A stretch of 64,000 bases of DNA from JBBEBE01 sp040882505. GTDB taxonomy: Bacteria; Bacteroidota; Rhodothermia; Balneolales; Balneolaceae. The notes beneath the pieces are model-generated. The model saw only the letters and a program-made list of their open reading frames with translations, did no database searches and was not told the DNA's origin. Both the position numbers and the translations under genes were made by a program. The DNA lies in NCBI GenBank assembly GCA_040882505.1, contig JBBEBE010000002.1, positions 372,001 to 436,000 on the forward strand, read 5' to 3'. Shown here one piece after another: positions 54,667 through 62,568 of the stretch. Within the stretch, counting starts at the first letter, position 1. Each line of letters opens with the position of its first letter.

Positions 54667-56152
54667 TATCGGGTGCCGTTTGTTGGTACACTCCCTGGGC
54701 GGACGCATCGAAGAGTCCCACGTTGTTCCACGTCTGAAAACGGTTGTTCAGATGTCGAAACCACTCGTCTCTTTGATGAATGGAGGACTTGGTTCCGGAT
54801 TCATTCATCAATTCCGAAACCGATTGCCGAATCTGTTTCCACAATGGATCATGGTCTGTTGCCAGAAATCCCTGTATCCGGTCCGGAGAAAGAATTCGGC
54901 GTTGCTCGGCCACGACCGTTGCCATAAAAAAGAGCATGATGGACAATTCGAAGGTGACCGGATCTCGCCTTGTTCGATATGCGGTTGAAACGAGCATGTC
55001 TACAGCATTCAATTCCAGGGATAGATTCTGTTCATAGTGGTTGAGTGCTTCAGCATCCGGAAATCCGTCTTCAAATTGTCGGGCGACCCATTCAATACCA
55101 TGAAGGGACCAAGCCAGTCCGGTGCTGTGCATGGGGTCCGTAAATCCAAATGTCGAAGGGAGTGCGATCCATCCGGGAAACGCTGCGCGAGAGAGCCGCC
55201 GTTGCAATCGACCTGTCTGTATGATCTTTCCTGGTTCGGCGTGCAGGCTTGCCCGTGTCAGCTGCTTTTTTAGTTGGATCGGAAACGAAGGGGATCGGGT
55301 CCACGCATCCATCGAGTCCGGTTTGAGTGGGGCCGTATACTCATTCAAATCGGTGAGTTGTCCGATGCTCGTACGACCATCATCGAATCGCAAAGACCAG
55401 AACCATCCTTGCTCTGTGAGGTGATGCATGGCACTGTCGTCCACAGGAAATGGATAGTGACCGGTTTCAATTCCCTGGTCGGTCAGGATGGATTCCATTC
55501 CCGGGAGGGACTCTGTGTGCGTGAACATGGCTGAGGAGTGGGTCTTGAATCCGTGGTGTTCAGTGGGAAAACCGAACAGACGGTTTGCCAGTATACCCGA
55601 TCCGGTGGCATCGATCAGAAAATCACTTTTACACATCCAGGGTGTTCCTTCCGGTTCTTGGAAGTGGAGGGTCCATACGTTGTTCCGAATGTGTGCAGAG
55701 ACCAATTCAACGGGTTCGATGCATTCGATTCCCGATTCCAAACAGAGATGATGGAGGTGATGATCCAGAGAAGAGCGAACCCAGTTTGAATCTCCTTGGT
55801 GACGATTCCGACTGGATGCGATGACCATCTCGCCACGCCATCGCCCGGTTGAAGATCTCACCGGATCTGTTGGAGGGAAATAGACGAATCCTTGTTTGGA
55901 ACCGCCTTCAAGATGAGAATATCGATGACGCCACAATCCGTAACGGGACAAGGTATGTAAATCCGGTAATCCGTAGCGATGACCGAGTGATCGAAGGACG
56001 AGATCTGCATAGGGGGTAGAGGACTCACCGATGGAAAATCGGGGATGGGATTGTCGATCGACAAGTCGGACATGATACCCCAGCTGTCGAAGGACAAGCG
56101 CCATGATCGATCCATTGATCCCACTCCCGACAATCGTGACATCTCCGTTCAT
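54656..56152 (-). CDS. Halogenase-like FAD-dependent oxidoreductase
   Basis: This 498-residue flavoprotein of the tryptophan-halogenase/geranylgeranyl-reductase group has the dinucleotide motif VTIVGSGINGS and, shortly after, RFSIGESSTP, the GES motif of flavin-dependent halogenases. A Lys in GSKQGFVYF lies where halogenases carry their catalytic Lys, and FGFTDPMHSTGLAW closes the FAD site. The WxWxIP motif of true halogenases is not present; the equivalent place reads GWFWSLRF. Halogenation is therefore possible but not established. The ATG overlaps the radical SAM stop as ATGA, which fixes the start. Confidence 0.72.
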   Translation of the reverse strand: MNGDVTIVGSGINGSIMALVLRQLGYHVRLVDRQSHPRFSIGESSTPYADLVLRSLGHRYGLPDLHTLSRYGLWRHRYSHLEGGSKQGFVYFPPTDPVRSSTGRWRGEMVIASSRNRHQGDSNWVRSSLDHHLHHLCLESGIECIEPVELVSAHIRNNVWTLHFQEPEGTPWMCKSDFLIDATGSGILANRLFGFPTEHHGFKTHSSAMFTHTESLPGMESILTDQGIETGHYPFPVDDSAMHHLTEQGWFWSLRFDDGRTSIGQLTDLNEYTAPLKPDSMDAWTRSPSFPIQLKKQLTRASLHAEPGKIIQTGRLQRRLSRAAFPGWIALPSTFGFTDPMHSTGLAWSLHGIEWVARQFEDGFPDAEALNHYEQNLSLELNAVDMLVSTAYRTRRDPVTFELSIMLFFMATVVAEQRRILSPDRIQGFLATDHDPLWKQIRQSVSELMNESGTKSSIHQRDEWFRHLNNRFQTWNNVGLFDASAQGVYQQTAPDIIE

Positions 56153-57096
56153 GCCATACCTCGTCGGCATTTCGGGCAGGCAACGGGGGGTTGCGGTTCT
56201 TGTGTGAGGTTCAGTCGTTCGAGTCGTTCTTTTCGCTCGATTTCACATGTCGAACAGTCGGAAAATCGGAATAGATCCCAAAGATCGATCTGCAACAACC
56301 CCCTCCCCTTGACCATTCGAATGGCTTCATCGGCCGTCTGCTCAATTTGAACGAGTGAAGGTTCGACAAACCGGCCTTCCGCCTCCAGTTTGTCCATGAT
56401 CCCATTTCCGCTGCGAGTTGGAATCATGGAGACCACTTGACTACCCGATTCAAGCGCGTATTCAAGAGAACGCAAGGCCCATTTTCGATTCTCGAGAGGG
56501 TCCAACTCCCACGGAAGTTGAAGGAGTAGAAATGTTCGAACTTGAATCCCGGCTCGGCGAAGGGATTGGACAGCGTTGCGGTAGGTTTCCGGGTTCATAT
56601 TTTTGTTCAGGCGGGGGAGTATGGCGGGATGGATGGTCTCCAGTCCCATGGCGACTTCGAATGAACCATCATACTGTGAAGCAAACCGGAACAACTCTTT
56701 ATTGCAGAGAGAGGGGTGGTTCTCGACAATCAAATGTCGGGTGTTCCGTATCGAGGCCAAGATTTCAGGGTAGTCGGAAGGTGGAATGGCTCGGCGATCA
56801 AAGAAGTTGCCGCTGTTGTAGAGTTTGATCCGGTCGGCTTTCGGGAGTCGAGCCAGTGCATAGTCAATTTGTGCGGGGATGGCCCCCTCGGGCGTGTCCG
56901 ATTCAAGTGTGTCTCTCCAGAGATCACACATGGTGCATGTAAACGAGCACTCCCGATTTCGAAGAAAGAGGGTGTTTACTCGTTGGACAACCCCGTCGAC
57001 TCCCATCTCCATTTCCTGAAGGAAATGAACCGGCCGATCGATGCGACCGGATCGTTTGGACGGACGAAGCGTTCGAATCTCGTTACGATCGGGCAT
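56149..57096 (-). CDS. Radical SAM enzyme with extra C-terminal cysteines
   Basis: This 315-residue protein has the radical SAM cluster motif C50-x3-C54-x2-C57 in ECSFTCTMCDLW, followed by GAIPAQIDYAL, KLYNSGNFFD and LIVENHPSLC. The C-terminus has CSTCEIER and CPKC motifs, likely for another cluster or zinc. The set resembles a recurrent uncharacterised radical SAM family rather than a known maturase. I start at the ATG at 57096, which leaves a 14-base overlap with the upstream gene; a longer frame reaches 57213. The substrate is unknown. Confidence 0.75.
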   Translation of the reverse strand: MPDRNEIRTLRPSKRSGRIDRPVHFLQEMEMGVDGVVQRVNTLFLRNRECSFTCTMCDLWRDTLESDTPEGAIPAQIDYALARLPKADRIKLYNSGNFFDRRAIPPSDYPEILASIRNTRHLIVENHPSLCNKELFRFASQYDGSFEVAMGLETIHPAILPRLNKNMNPETYRNAVQSLRRAGIQVRTFLLLQLPWELDPLENRKWALRSLEYALESGSQVVSMIPTRSGNGIMDKLEAEGRFVEPSLVQIEQTADEAIRMVKGRGLLQIDLWDLFRFSDCSTCEIERKERLERLNLTQEPQPPVACPKCRRGMA

Positions 57097-58411
57097 ACAG
57101 GGATCGGAAATAACTTCGATAGATGGCTTCGTCTGGCGGAAAAACAGTGGTTGCCCGCTCTTCAGGAACGACTCCTTCCTGGAATCGACGTTTCGGATAG
57201 ACCGGCATGTCAAAATTTGTGATGGATTTCACCCCTCGTTGTACAATTTCGCCTTTGAGTGCATAGAGTTGATCGTGATTCCAATCCGTCAACTGTATGA
57301 ACGGGATGCCTTCCGAAATTTCAATCACATTGGGAAGAGCAAACGGGCTGAACCCGCGAAAACCGAGTGTGGCCAGAGGTGCCCAGCTTCGGACATGACC
57401 CCGACTCTGCCCGCCGGAATAGGTCAGGGAGTGTTTGATTTTGTCAACTCCCCACCCTTCATGGTAGAGAAGCGGATTGTTCAACACACTTCGAATGGTC
57501 AACTCCGGATTCTCTTCAATGGGATAGTCCTTCAGATTTTCATCCCCGCCATCTCCGTCTGCCATCCAGATCCAGTCGGGATATCGTTCTCGGATTGCCC
57601 GAGCGAGTGCGAGGGTGACTGTTGCGGCTTCGACATCGAGACGCTTGTAGTCCTCGATAACCCGAATCGCCTCCCGAAAATCAAGAGACGATTCGGGAAC
57701 GTCAACGACCTCCAGAAAAAGGTTCAAATCCAGTTTGTCCAGAAATCGGTGTGCTTGTTCTGCGTCGGCTCCACCACCGGACGAGAGGGTGAACGCTTTC
57801 AACCGAGCCGGGTTCAGACCCAGTTCCAGCATCTGGTGATAGAGGACCAAAAAGAGGGAGCCACTATCGATTCCACCCGAGAACAGAACACCGACAGGTT
57901 CGTTTTCCGGAATGCCCCGAAGCCATTTTCGACACTCATGGGCCAATTGTCCAATGTAGGCGTTGCCAATCTTGTCCAGGTCACCATCCAGACGATTTCG
58001 CTCTGGTGTAAAGTAGCGGTGATACTCCGGATTGGGATCGGGACACCCGATCAATTGAAGCCGTACCACGTAATGGGCCGGTACCATCCGGGTGTAATCC
58101 GGTCGAAACTGTTCGCCAAGGCCAATACCTTCAAGATAGTGGGCAATTTCGTCGATACGTTCGGCTACAACCAGCAAAGGCCCCGAGACTTGCTTGGCAA
58201 GAAAGTATCGCATGGGTCGGTGGATGGAACGAGCGAGATAAACATCTTTTCCATTGCGGGCGACCAGAGCAAATGAACCGTCGATGGATCGAACGTCGTC
58301 GACATTCCCCTCCTTGAGAATCGATTCCGCTTCCCGGGTGCTCATATTGAAGATCTGGTTCTTCTTCGAATCGAGTAGATTGACAAAATGATCGATGGGT
58401 TGCTGTACCAT
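57083..58411 (-). CDS. Asparagine synthase-like ATP-dependent enzyme lacking the glutaminase nucleophile
   Basis: This 442-residue protein has the adenylating domain of asparagine synthase with the PP-loop SGGIDS (178-183) and the downstream DGDGGDENL segment. The N-terminal part keeps the Ntn-hydrolase fold pattern (SIDGSFALVARNGKDVYLAR) but does not begin with the required Cys, so it cannot hydrolyse glutamine in the usual way. Beta-lactam synthetases and some amide-forming relatives show the same loss. The start at 58411 has no clear ribosome-binding site. It is the first gene of a three-gene overlapping operon. Confidence 0.78.
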   Translation of the reverse strand: MVQQPIDHFVNLLDSKKNQIFNMSTREAESILKEGNVDDVRSIDGSFALVARNGKDVYLARSIHRPMRYFLAKQVSGPLLVVAERIDEIAHYLEGIGLGEQFRPDYTRMVPAHYVVRLQLIGCPDPNPEYHRYFTPERNRLDGDLDKIGNAYIGQLAHECRKWLRGIPENEPVGVLFSGGIDSGSLFLVLYHQMLELGLNPARLKAFTLSSGGGADAEQAHRFLDKLDLNLFLEVVDVPESSLDFREAIRVIEDYKRLDVEAATVTLALARAIRERYPDWIWMADGDGGDENLKDYPIEENPELTIRSVLNNPLLYHEGWGVDKIKHSLTYSGGQSRGHVRSWAPLATLGFRGFSPFALPNVIEISEGIPFIQLTDWNHDQLYALKGEIVQRGVKSITNFDMPVYPKRRFQEGVVPEERATTVFPPDEAIYRSYFRSLYARS

Positions 58412-58550
58412 GGTCGTTGGAACGTTCGGTTTGGGTCGTCGTGCAATTGTGCAGTTACAGCCGGCGCGAGTCACATTTTCCGAGTCGGATTGCGAATTTC
58501 GTCCCGAGTCGGGTCCGTGGAAACATCGTGAATATTCAACACTCTTTCCT

Positions 58551-58587
58551 GGTCAGATGTGAATGAACTTGGTCAGAAGTGAATGAA
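58551..58587. repeat. Tandem 17-base direct repeat upstream of nrdJ
   Basis: GGTCAGATGTGAATGAA (58551-58567) and GGTCAGAAGTGAATGAA (58571-58587) differ at one base and lie 20 bases apart, about two helical turns. Such spacing would place two copies of a DNA-binding protein on the same face. Confidence 0.85.
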
Positions 58588-58674
58588 AATCGACGTTTGT
58601 TGGCAACAGGAGCAAGATTGAATCCGGAATGTTGATAACTGTCTTCGATTGTGGAAAAATTGTAGAGATTTCGC

Positions 58675-58705
58675 TTGAGTTGTAGCCGGGCTGGAAGATA
58701 TATTG
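58675..58705 (+). promoter_or_regulatory. Candidate nrdJ promoter
   Basis: TTGAGT (58675-58680) and TATATTG (58699-58705) fit either a sigma-70-like pair with 18 bases between hexamers or the Bacteroidota TTG/TAnnTTTG pattern. The implied transcript would begin near 58712 and have a leader of about 165 bases. Confidence 0.35.
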
Positions 58706-58736
58706 ATGTGTGTAATCGGGGACGTGTCACAAGTAA

Positions 58737-58788
58737 AAACGGCTGTTTCTTAAGAGGTTCCGGGCGAGTGCCTGGTTCGGTGCCGTTT
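58737..58788 (+). promoter_or_regulatory. Nested hairpin in the nrdJ leader
   Basis: An outer perfect stem AAACGGC (58737-58743) / GCCGTTT (58782-58788) encloses an inner stem CCGGGC (58760-58765) / GCCTGG (58770-58775) with loop GAGT. It is not followed by a T run, so it is not a terminator. It may be a cis-acting RNA element; cobalamin-riboswitch core boxes were not seen. Confidence 0.45.
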
Positions 58789-58878
58789 GATTCTATTCGA
58801 TGAGCAGGGCCGTGCTTTTCGGAGGCAGCATCTTTAAGAGAACAGAAACGTTTAGTCATTGAACAAGGGAAACGAGAT

Positions 58879-61800
58879 ATGAAATTTACGCGATTTTACA
58901 CGAAGGAGAATTGGGACACACCATTTGATGCCATCCATTTCGAAAAGCGAACTTCTGAAATTCGGAATCCGGATGGGTCGGTTGTCTTCAAAATGGACTC
59001 CGTCGTTGTTCCCGAGGGATGGTCTCAAGTTGCGACGGACATCATTGCGCAAAAGTATTTCCGGAAAGCGGGTGTTCCAACCGAGTTGAGAAAAGTAGCA
59101 GAAAAGGGGGTCCCGGAGTGGTTGCGACGGTCGGTTGTCGACGATAAAGCTCTTGCCGAAGTAGATGAGAATGAACGGTTCACCCATGAAGTAGACAGTC
59201 GGCAGGTTTTTCACAGATTGGCCGGTTGTTGGACCTATTGGGGGTGGAAGCATGACTATTTCGATTCCGAGAAAGATGCAAACGTCTTCTATGACGAGCT
59301 TTGCTACATGCTTGCGAATCAGATGGCTGCACCCAACAGTCCGCAGTGGTTCAACACGGGACTCTATTGGGCATACGGGATCAACGGGCCTGCTCAAGGG
59401 CACTACTATGCGGAACCCGGTAGTGGCAAGGTCAAACGATCCCAGGATGCCTACAGTCATCCGCAACCACATGCCTGTTTTATCCAGAGTGTGGATGACG
59501 ACTTGGTCAATGAAGGAGGGATCATGGATCTTTGGGTCCGTGAAGCCCGCCTGTTCAAGTACGGTTCCGGAACCGGATCCAATTTTTCTGCTCTCCGGGG
59601 GGCAGGGGAAACCCTAAGTGGTGGGGGACGCTCGTCCGGACTGATGAGCTTCCTGAAAATAGGGGACCGGGCAGCAGGTGCCATTAAATCGGGAGGAACC
59701 ACCCGACGTGCGGCCAAGATGGTCACACTGGACCTGGACCACCCCGATATCGAAGAGTACGTGAACTGGAAGGTCCGTGAAGAGCAGAAAGTTGCGGCCA
59801 TTGTTGCCGGTTCCAAGCTCACACGAAAACATTTGAAAAAGATTATCCAGCTCTGCCACCAGCCGGTGGAACTGGATGGAAAGACTTTGAATGGCGCTGT
59901 GAGCCGGGATCCGATCAAGAATCGGGATCTTGGCAAAGCGATTCATCAGGCAAAACGGGATCAGGTTCCACTCAATTACATTGAGCGGGTTATTCAGCTG
60001 GCGGCTCAGGGATTCACCGATATTGAATTTGATGCCTATGATACCGACTGGAATTCGGAAGCCTATTTGACGGTAAGCGGTCAGAACTCAAATAATTCGG
60101 TTCGCATTCCCAACTCGTTTATGAGGGCTGTGATGGACGATTCGCCATGGCATTTGTACGGACGAATCGAGCGAAGAAAGGCAGCAGAAGAGGGACGGAA
60201 GCCGGATCCGATGAAGACCATGGACGCCCGGGATCTTTGGGATCAAATCGGATTTGCTGCATGGTCGTGTGCCGATCCGGGAACCCAGTATCATGACACA
60301 ATCAATGAGTGGCATACATGTCCGGCCGGAGGGGAGATCAAGGCGAGCAACCCCTGTTCGGAGTATATGTTTCTTGACAATACCGCCTGTAATCTGGCGT
60401 CCTTGAATTTGATGAAATTCTTTACAGACGAGTCCTGCTCGACGTTTGATGTAGAGTCTCTGCGATATGCATCCAGACTCTGGACCGTTGTATTGGAAGT
60501 CTCTGTATTGATGGCTCAATTCCCGTCAAAAGAGATTGCCGAGCTCTCCTACAAATATCGAACACTCGGACTGGGTTATGCCAATCTCGGGACAGCTCTT
60601 ATGGTGCAGGGAGTTCCTTACGACAGTCCGGAAGGGTGTGCGATTGCAGGTTCGATTACCTCCATCATGCACATGACCTCCTACAGTGCCAGTGCCGAGA
60701 TGGCTTCTGAATTGGGAACATTTGAGGAGTTCGACAAGAATCGCGATTCAATGCTGCGGGTTTTGCGAAATCATCGTCGTGCAGCGTGGAACACAGAAGA
60801 GAACGAATACGAAGCGTTGACCATCAAGCCTGTGGGAATCGATCCGGATTTTGCTCCGGACTATCTGATCAAGGCTGCTCGTGAAGATGCAGATCGGGCC
60901 GTATCCCTTGGCGAGAAGCACGGGTACCGCAATGCACAGGTAACCGTGATTGCACCGACCGGCACCATCGGATTGGTGATGGATTGTGATACAACGGGTA
61001 TCGAGCCCGACTTTGCACTGGTCAAATTCAAAAAATTGGCGGGTGGGGGATATTTCAAAATCATCAACCAAAGTGTTCCAAAAGCCCTGTCGAATTTGGG
61101 GTACAGTGACGATCAGATCGAAGAGATTATCCGCCATGCCAAGGGGAGCGGATCACTCGAGGGATGCCCGCACATCAATTACAAGACACTGGAAGAGAAG
61201 GGCTTTACGGAGGAGAAGTTCGAGGCTGTCGAGCAAGCACTTCCGGGAAGTTTCGATATCAAATTTGCATTCAATCAGTTCACACTGGGAGAAGAGTTCT
61301 GTCGAGAGACGTTGGGAATCAGCGAGGATCAACTGGCTGACTATCAATTTGATATGTTGAGATTTCTCGGATTCACCAAGGATCAGATCCAGGAGGCCAA
61401 CGATTTTGTTTGTGGAACCATGACTGTGGAGGGTGCACCCTATTTGAAAGAGGAGCATCTGCCGGTCTTTGATTGTGCGAACAAGTGTGGCCGAACCGGA
61501 ACACGGTTTATTTCGGCAGAAGGACACATTCGAATGATGGCAGCTGCACAACCGTTTATTTCGGGTGCAATTTCCAAGACCATCAATCTTCCGAACGAGG
61601 CCACTGTCGAGGATATTAAAGAGGCCTACATGCTCTCCTGGAAATTAATGCTCAAAGCCAATGCCCTCTACCGTGACGGCTCAAAGTTGAGCCAGCCGCT
61701 CAACTCCATGAGTGATGTATTGGAAGAGTTGGATGAAGAGTTCGAGGAGGATGCACAAACCGGGCAAGACGCTGTGGTTCGAACGGCGGAAAAGATCATC

Positions 61801-62457
61801 CACAAGTATGTTGCCAGTCGAAAGAAGTTACCGTTCCGGCGAGCAGGCTACACACAGAAAGTGAAGATCGGTGGGCAGAGCATGTACCTGCGTACCGGTG
61901 AATACGAAAATGGCCAGTTGGGCGAGATTTTTATCGACATGCATCGGGAGGGGGCGGCATTCCGAAGTTTGATGAACTGTTTCGCCATCTCCATTTCTCT
62001 CGGATTGCAGCACGGTGTACCTCTGGAGGAGTTCGTGGATGCATTTGTATTCACAAAGTTTGAGCCGAGTGGCATGGTGAATGGCAGTCCGCATGTGAAG
62101 ATGACGACCTCGGTGATCGACTATATTTTCCGGGAACTGGCCGTGACGTATCTACAGCGTGACGATCTGGCTCACGTACCACCGGAAGAGATCATGACCC
62201 GAAAACTGAGACCGTCTGAAGAGGATGAGTTGGCTCGGGAAGTGGCTCAGCGTGTTCAGTCTCCGGTACGGGAGAAGATTCCTGCAGGGGAAGAGCAAGT
62301 GGAAGCGACGGAGACGGATGAGCAAGGTGATTACGATCGAGCAAAACAGATGGGGTATACAGGGGATTCATGTACGGAATGCGGAAGCATGACCATGATT
62401 CGCAACGGCACCTGTCTCAAATGTATCACATGTGGCTCTACAACGGGCTGTTCTTGA
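58879..62457 (+). CDS. nrdJ: Adenosylcobalamin-dependent (class II) ribonucleotide reductase
   Basis: This 1192-residue enzyme makes deoxyribonucleotides without oxygen, using coenzyme B12. It has the N-terminal NSPQWFNTGLYWAYG region, FKYGSGTGSNFSALRG, and the active-site NPCSEYMFLDNTACNLASLN carrying the catalytic Asn, Cys and Glu. The C-terminus is a cysteine-rich tail (CTECG, CLKC, CGSTTGCS) that may serve in redox transfer to the active site. The ATG is preceded by AAGGGA. No nrdAB or nrdDG is in the window. Confidence 0.95.
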   Translation: MKFTRFYTKENWDTPFDAIHFEKRTSEIRNPDGSVVFKMDSVVVPEGWSQVATDIIAQKYFRKAGVPTELRKVAEKGVPEWLRRSVVDDKALAEVDENERFTHEVDSRQVFHRLAGCWTYWGWKHDYFDSEKDANVFYDELCYMLANQMAAPNSPQWFNTGLYWAYGINGPAQGHYYAEPGSGKVKRSQDAYSHPQPHACFIQSVDDDLVNEGGIMDLWVREARLFKYGSGTGSNFSALRGAGETLSGGGRSSGLMSFLKIGDRAAGAIKSGGTTRRAAKMVTLDLDHPDIEEYVNWKVREEQKVAAIVAGSKLTRKHLKKIIQLCHQPVELDGKTLNGAVSRDPIKNRDLGKAIHQAKRDQVPLNYIERVIQLAAQGFTDIEFDAYDTDWNSEAYLTVSGQNSNNSVRIPNSFMRAVMDDSPWHLYGRIERRKAAEEGRKPDPMKTMDARDLWDQIGFAAWSCADPGTQYHDTINEWHTCPAGGEIKASNPCSEYMFLDNTACNLASLNLMKFFTDESCSTFDVESLRYASRLWTVVLEVSVLMAQFPSKEIAELSYKYRTLGLGYANLGTALMVQGVPYDSPEGCAIAGSITSIMHMTSYSASAEMASELGTFEEFDKNRDSMLRVLRNHRRAAWNTEENEYEALTIKPVGIDPDFAPDYLIKAAREDADRAVSLGEKHGYRNAQVTVIAPTGTIGLVMDCDTTGIEPDFALVKFKKLAGGGYFKIINQSVPKALSNLGYSDDQIEEIIRHAKGSGSLEGCPHINYKTLEEKGFTEEKFEAVEQALPGSFDIKFAFNQFTLGEEFCRETLGISEDQLADYQFDMLRFLGFTKDQIQEANDFVCGTMTVEGAPYLKEEHLPVFDCANKCGRTGTRFISAEGHIRMMAAAQPFISGAISKTINLPNEATVEDIKEAYMLSWKLMLKANALYRDGSKLSQPLNSMSDVLEELDEEFEEDAQTGQDAVVRTAEKIIHKYVASRKKLPFRRAGYTQKVKIGGQSMYLRTGEYENGQLGEIFIDMHREGAAFRSLMNCFAISISLGLQHGVPLEEFVDAFVFTKFEPSGMVNGSPHVKMTTSVIDYIFRELAVTYLQRDDLAHVPPEEIMTRKLRPSEEDELAREVAQRVQSPVREKIPAGEEQVEATETDEQGDYDRAKQMGYTGDSCTECGSMTMIRNGTCLKCITCGSTTGCS

Positions 62458-62485
62458 CGAAATAGAGTCGTAAAAAGTAGATAGA

Positions 62486-62518
62486 GGGTACGGTTTCGTT
62501 CAACCGTACCCTTTTTTT
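62486..62518 (+). terminator. Rho-independent terminator after nrdJ
   Basis: GGGTACGGTT (62486-62495), loop TCGTTC, AACCGTACCC (62502-62511) and seven T. The ten-pair perfect stem ends nrdJ transcription before the convergent transporter gene. Confidence 0.95.
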
Positions 62519-62568
62519 ATGTGCAGGAATTCGAAGAGTCAACGGGTTCAGCAGTGAGACAACCAACG

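Larger units (their letters stand above)
58412..58878. other. 467-bp regulatory interval between the divergent asparagine-synthase-like gene and nrdJ
   Basis: No credible gene is present; a 107-codon minus-strand frame inside it has no recognisable features. The interval holds a 17-base tandem repeat (58551-58587), a promoter-like pair (58675-58705) and a structured leader for nrdJ (58737-58788 and a second weaker stem about 58799-58832). The half near 58412-58550 should hold the promoter of the minus-strand operon. Confidence 0.6.

Noticed and set aside
57041..58276. Plus-strand reading frame of 411 codons
   Set aside because: It lies entirely antisense to the asparagine-synthase-like gene, which shows clear catalytic motifs; the plus frame shows none.
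58536..58859. 107-codon minus-strand frame in the nrdJ upstream interval
   Set aside because: No homology pattern or ribosome-binding site, and it overlaps regulatory repeats and the hairpin leader.
58675..58878. Cobalamin riboswitch upstream of the B12-dependent reductase
   Set aside because: The B12-box and the conserved core segments were not found; only simple nested hairpins are seen.
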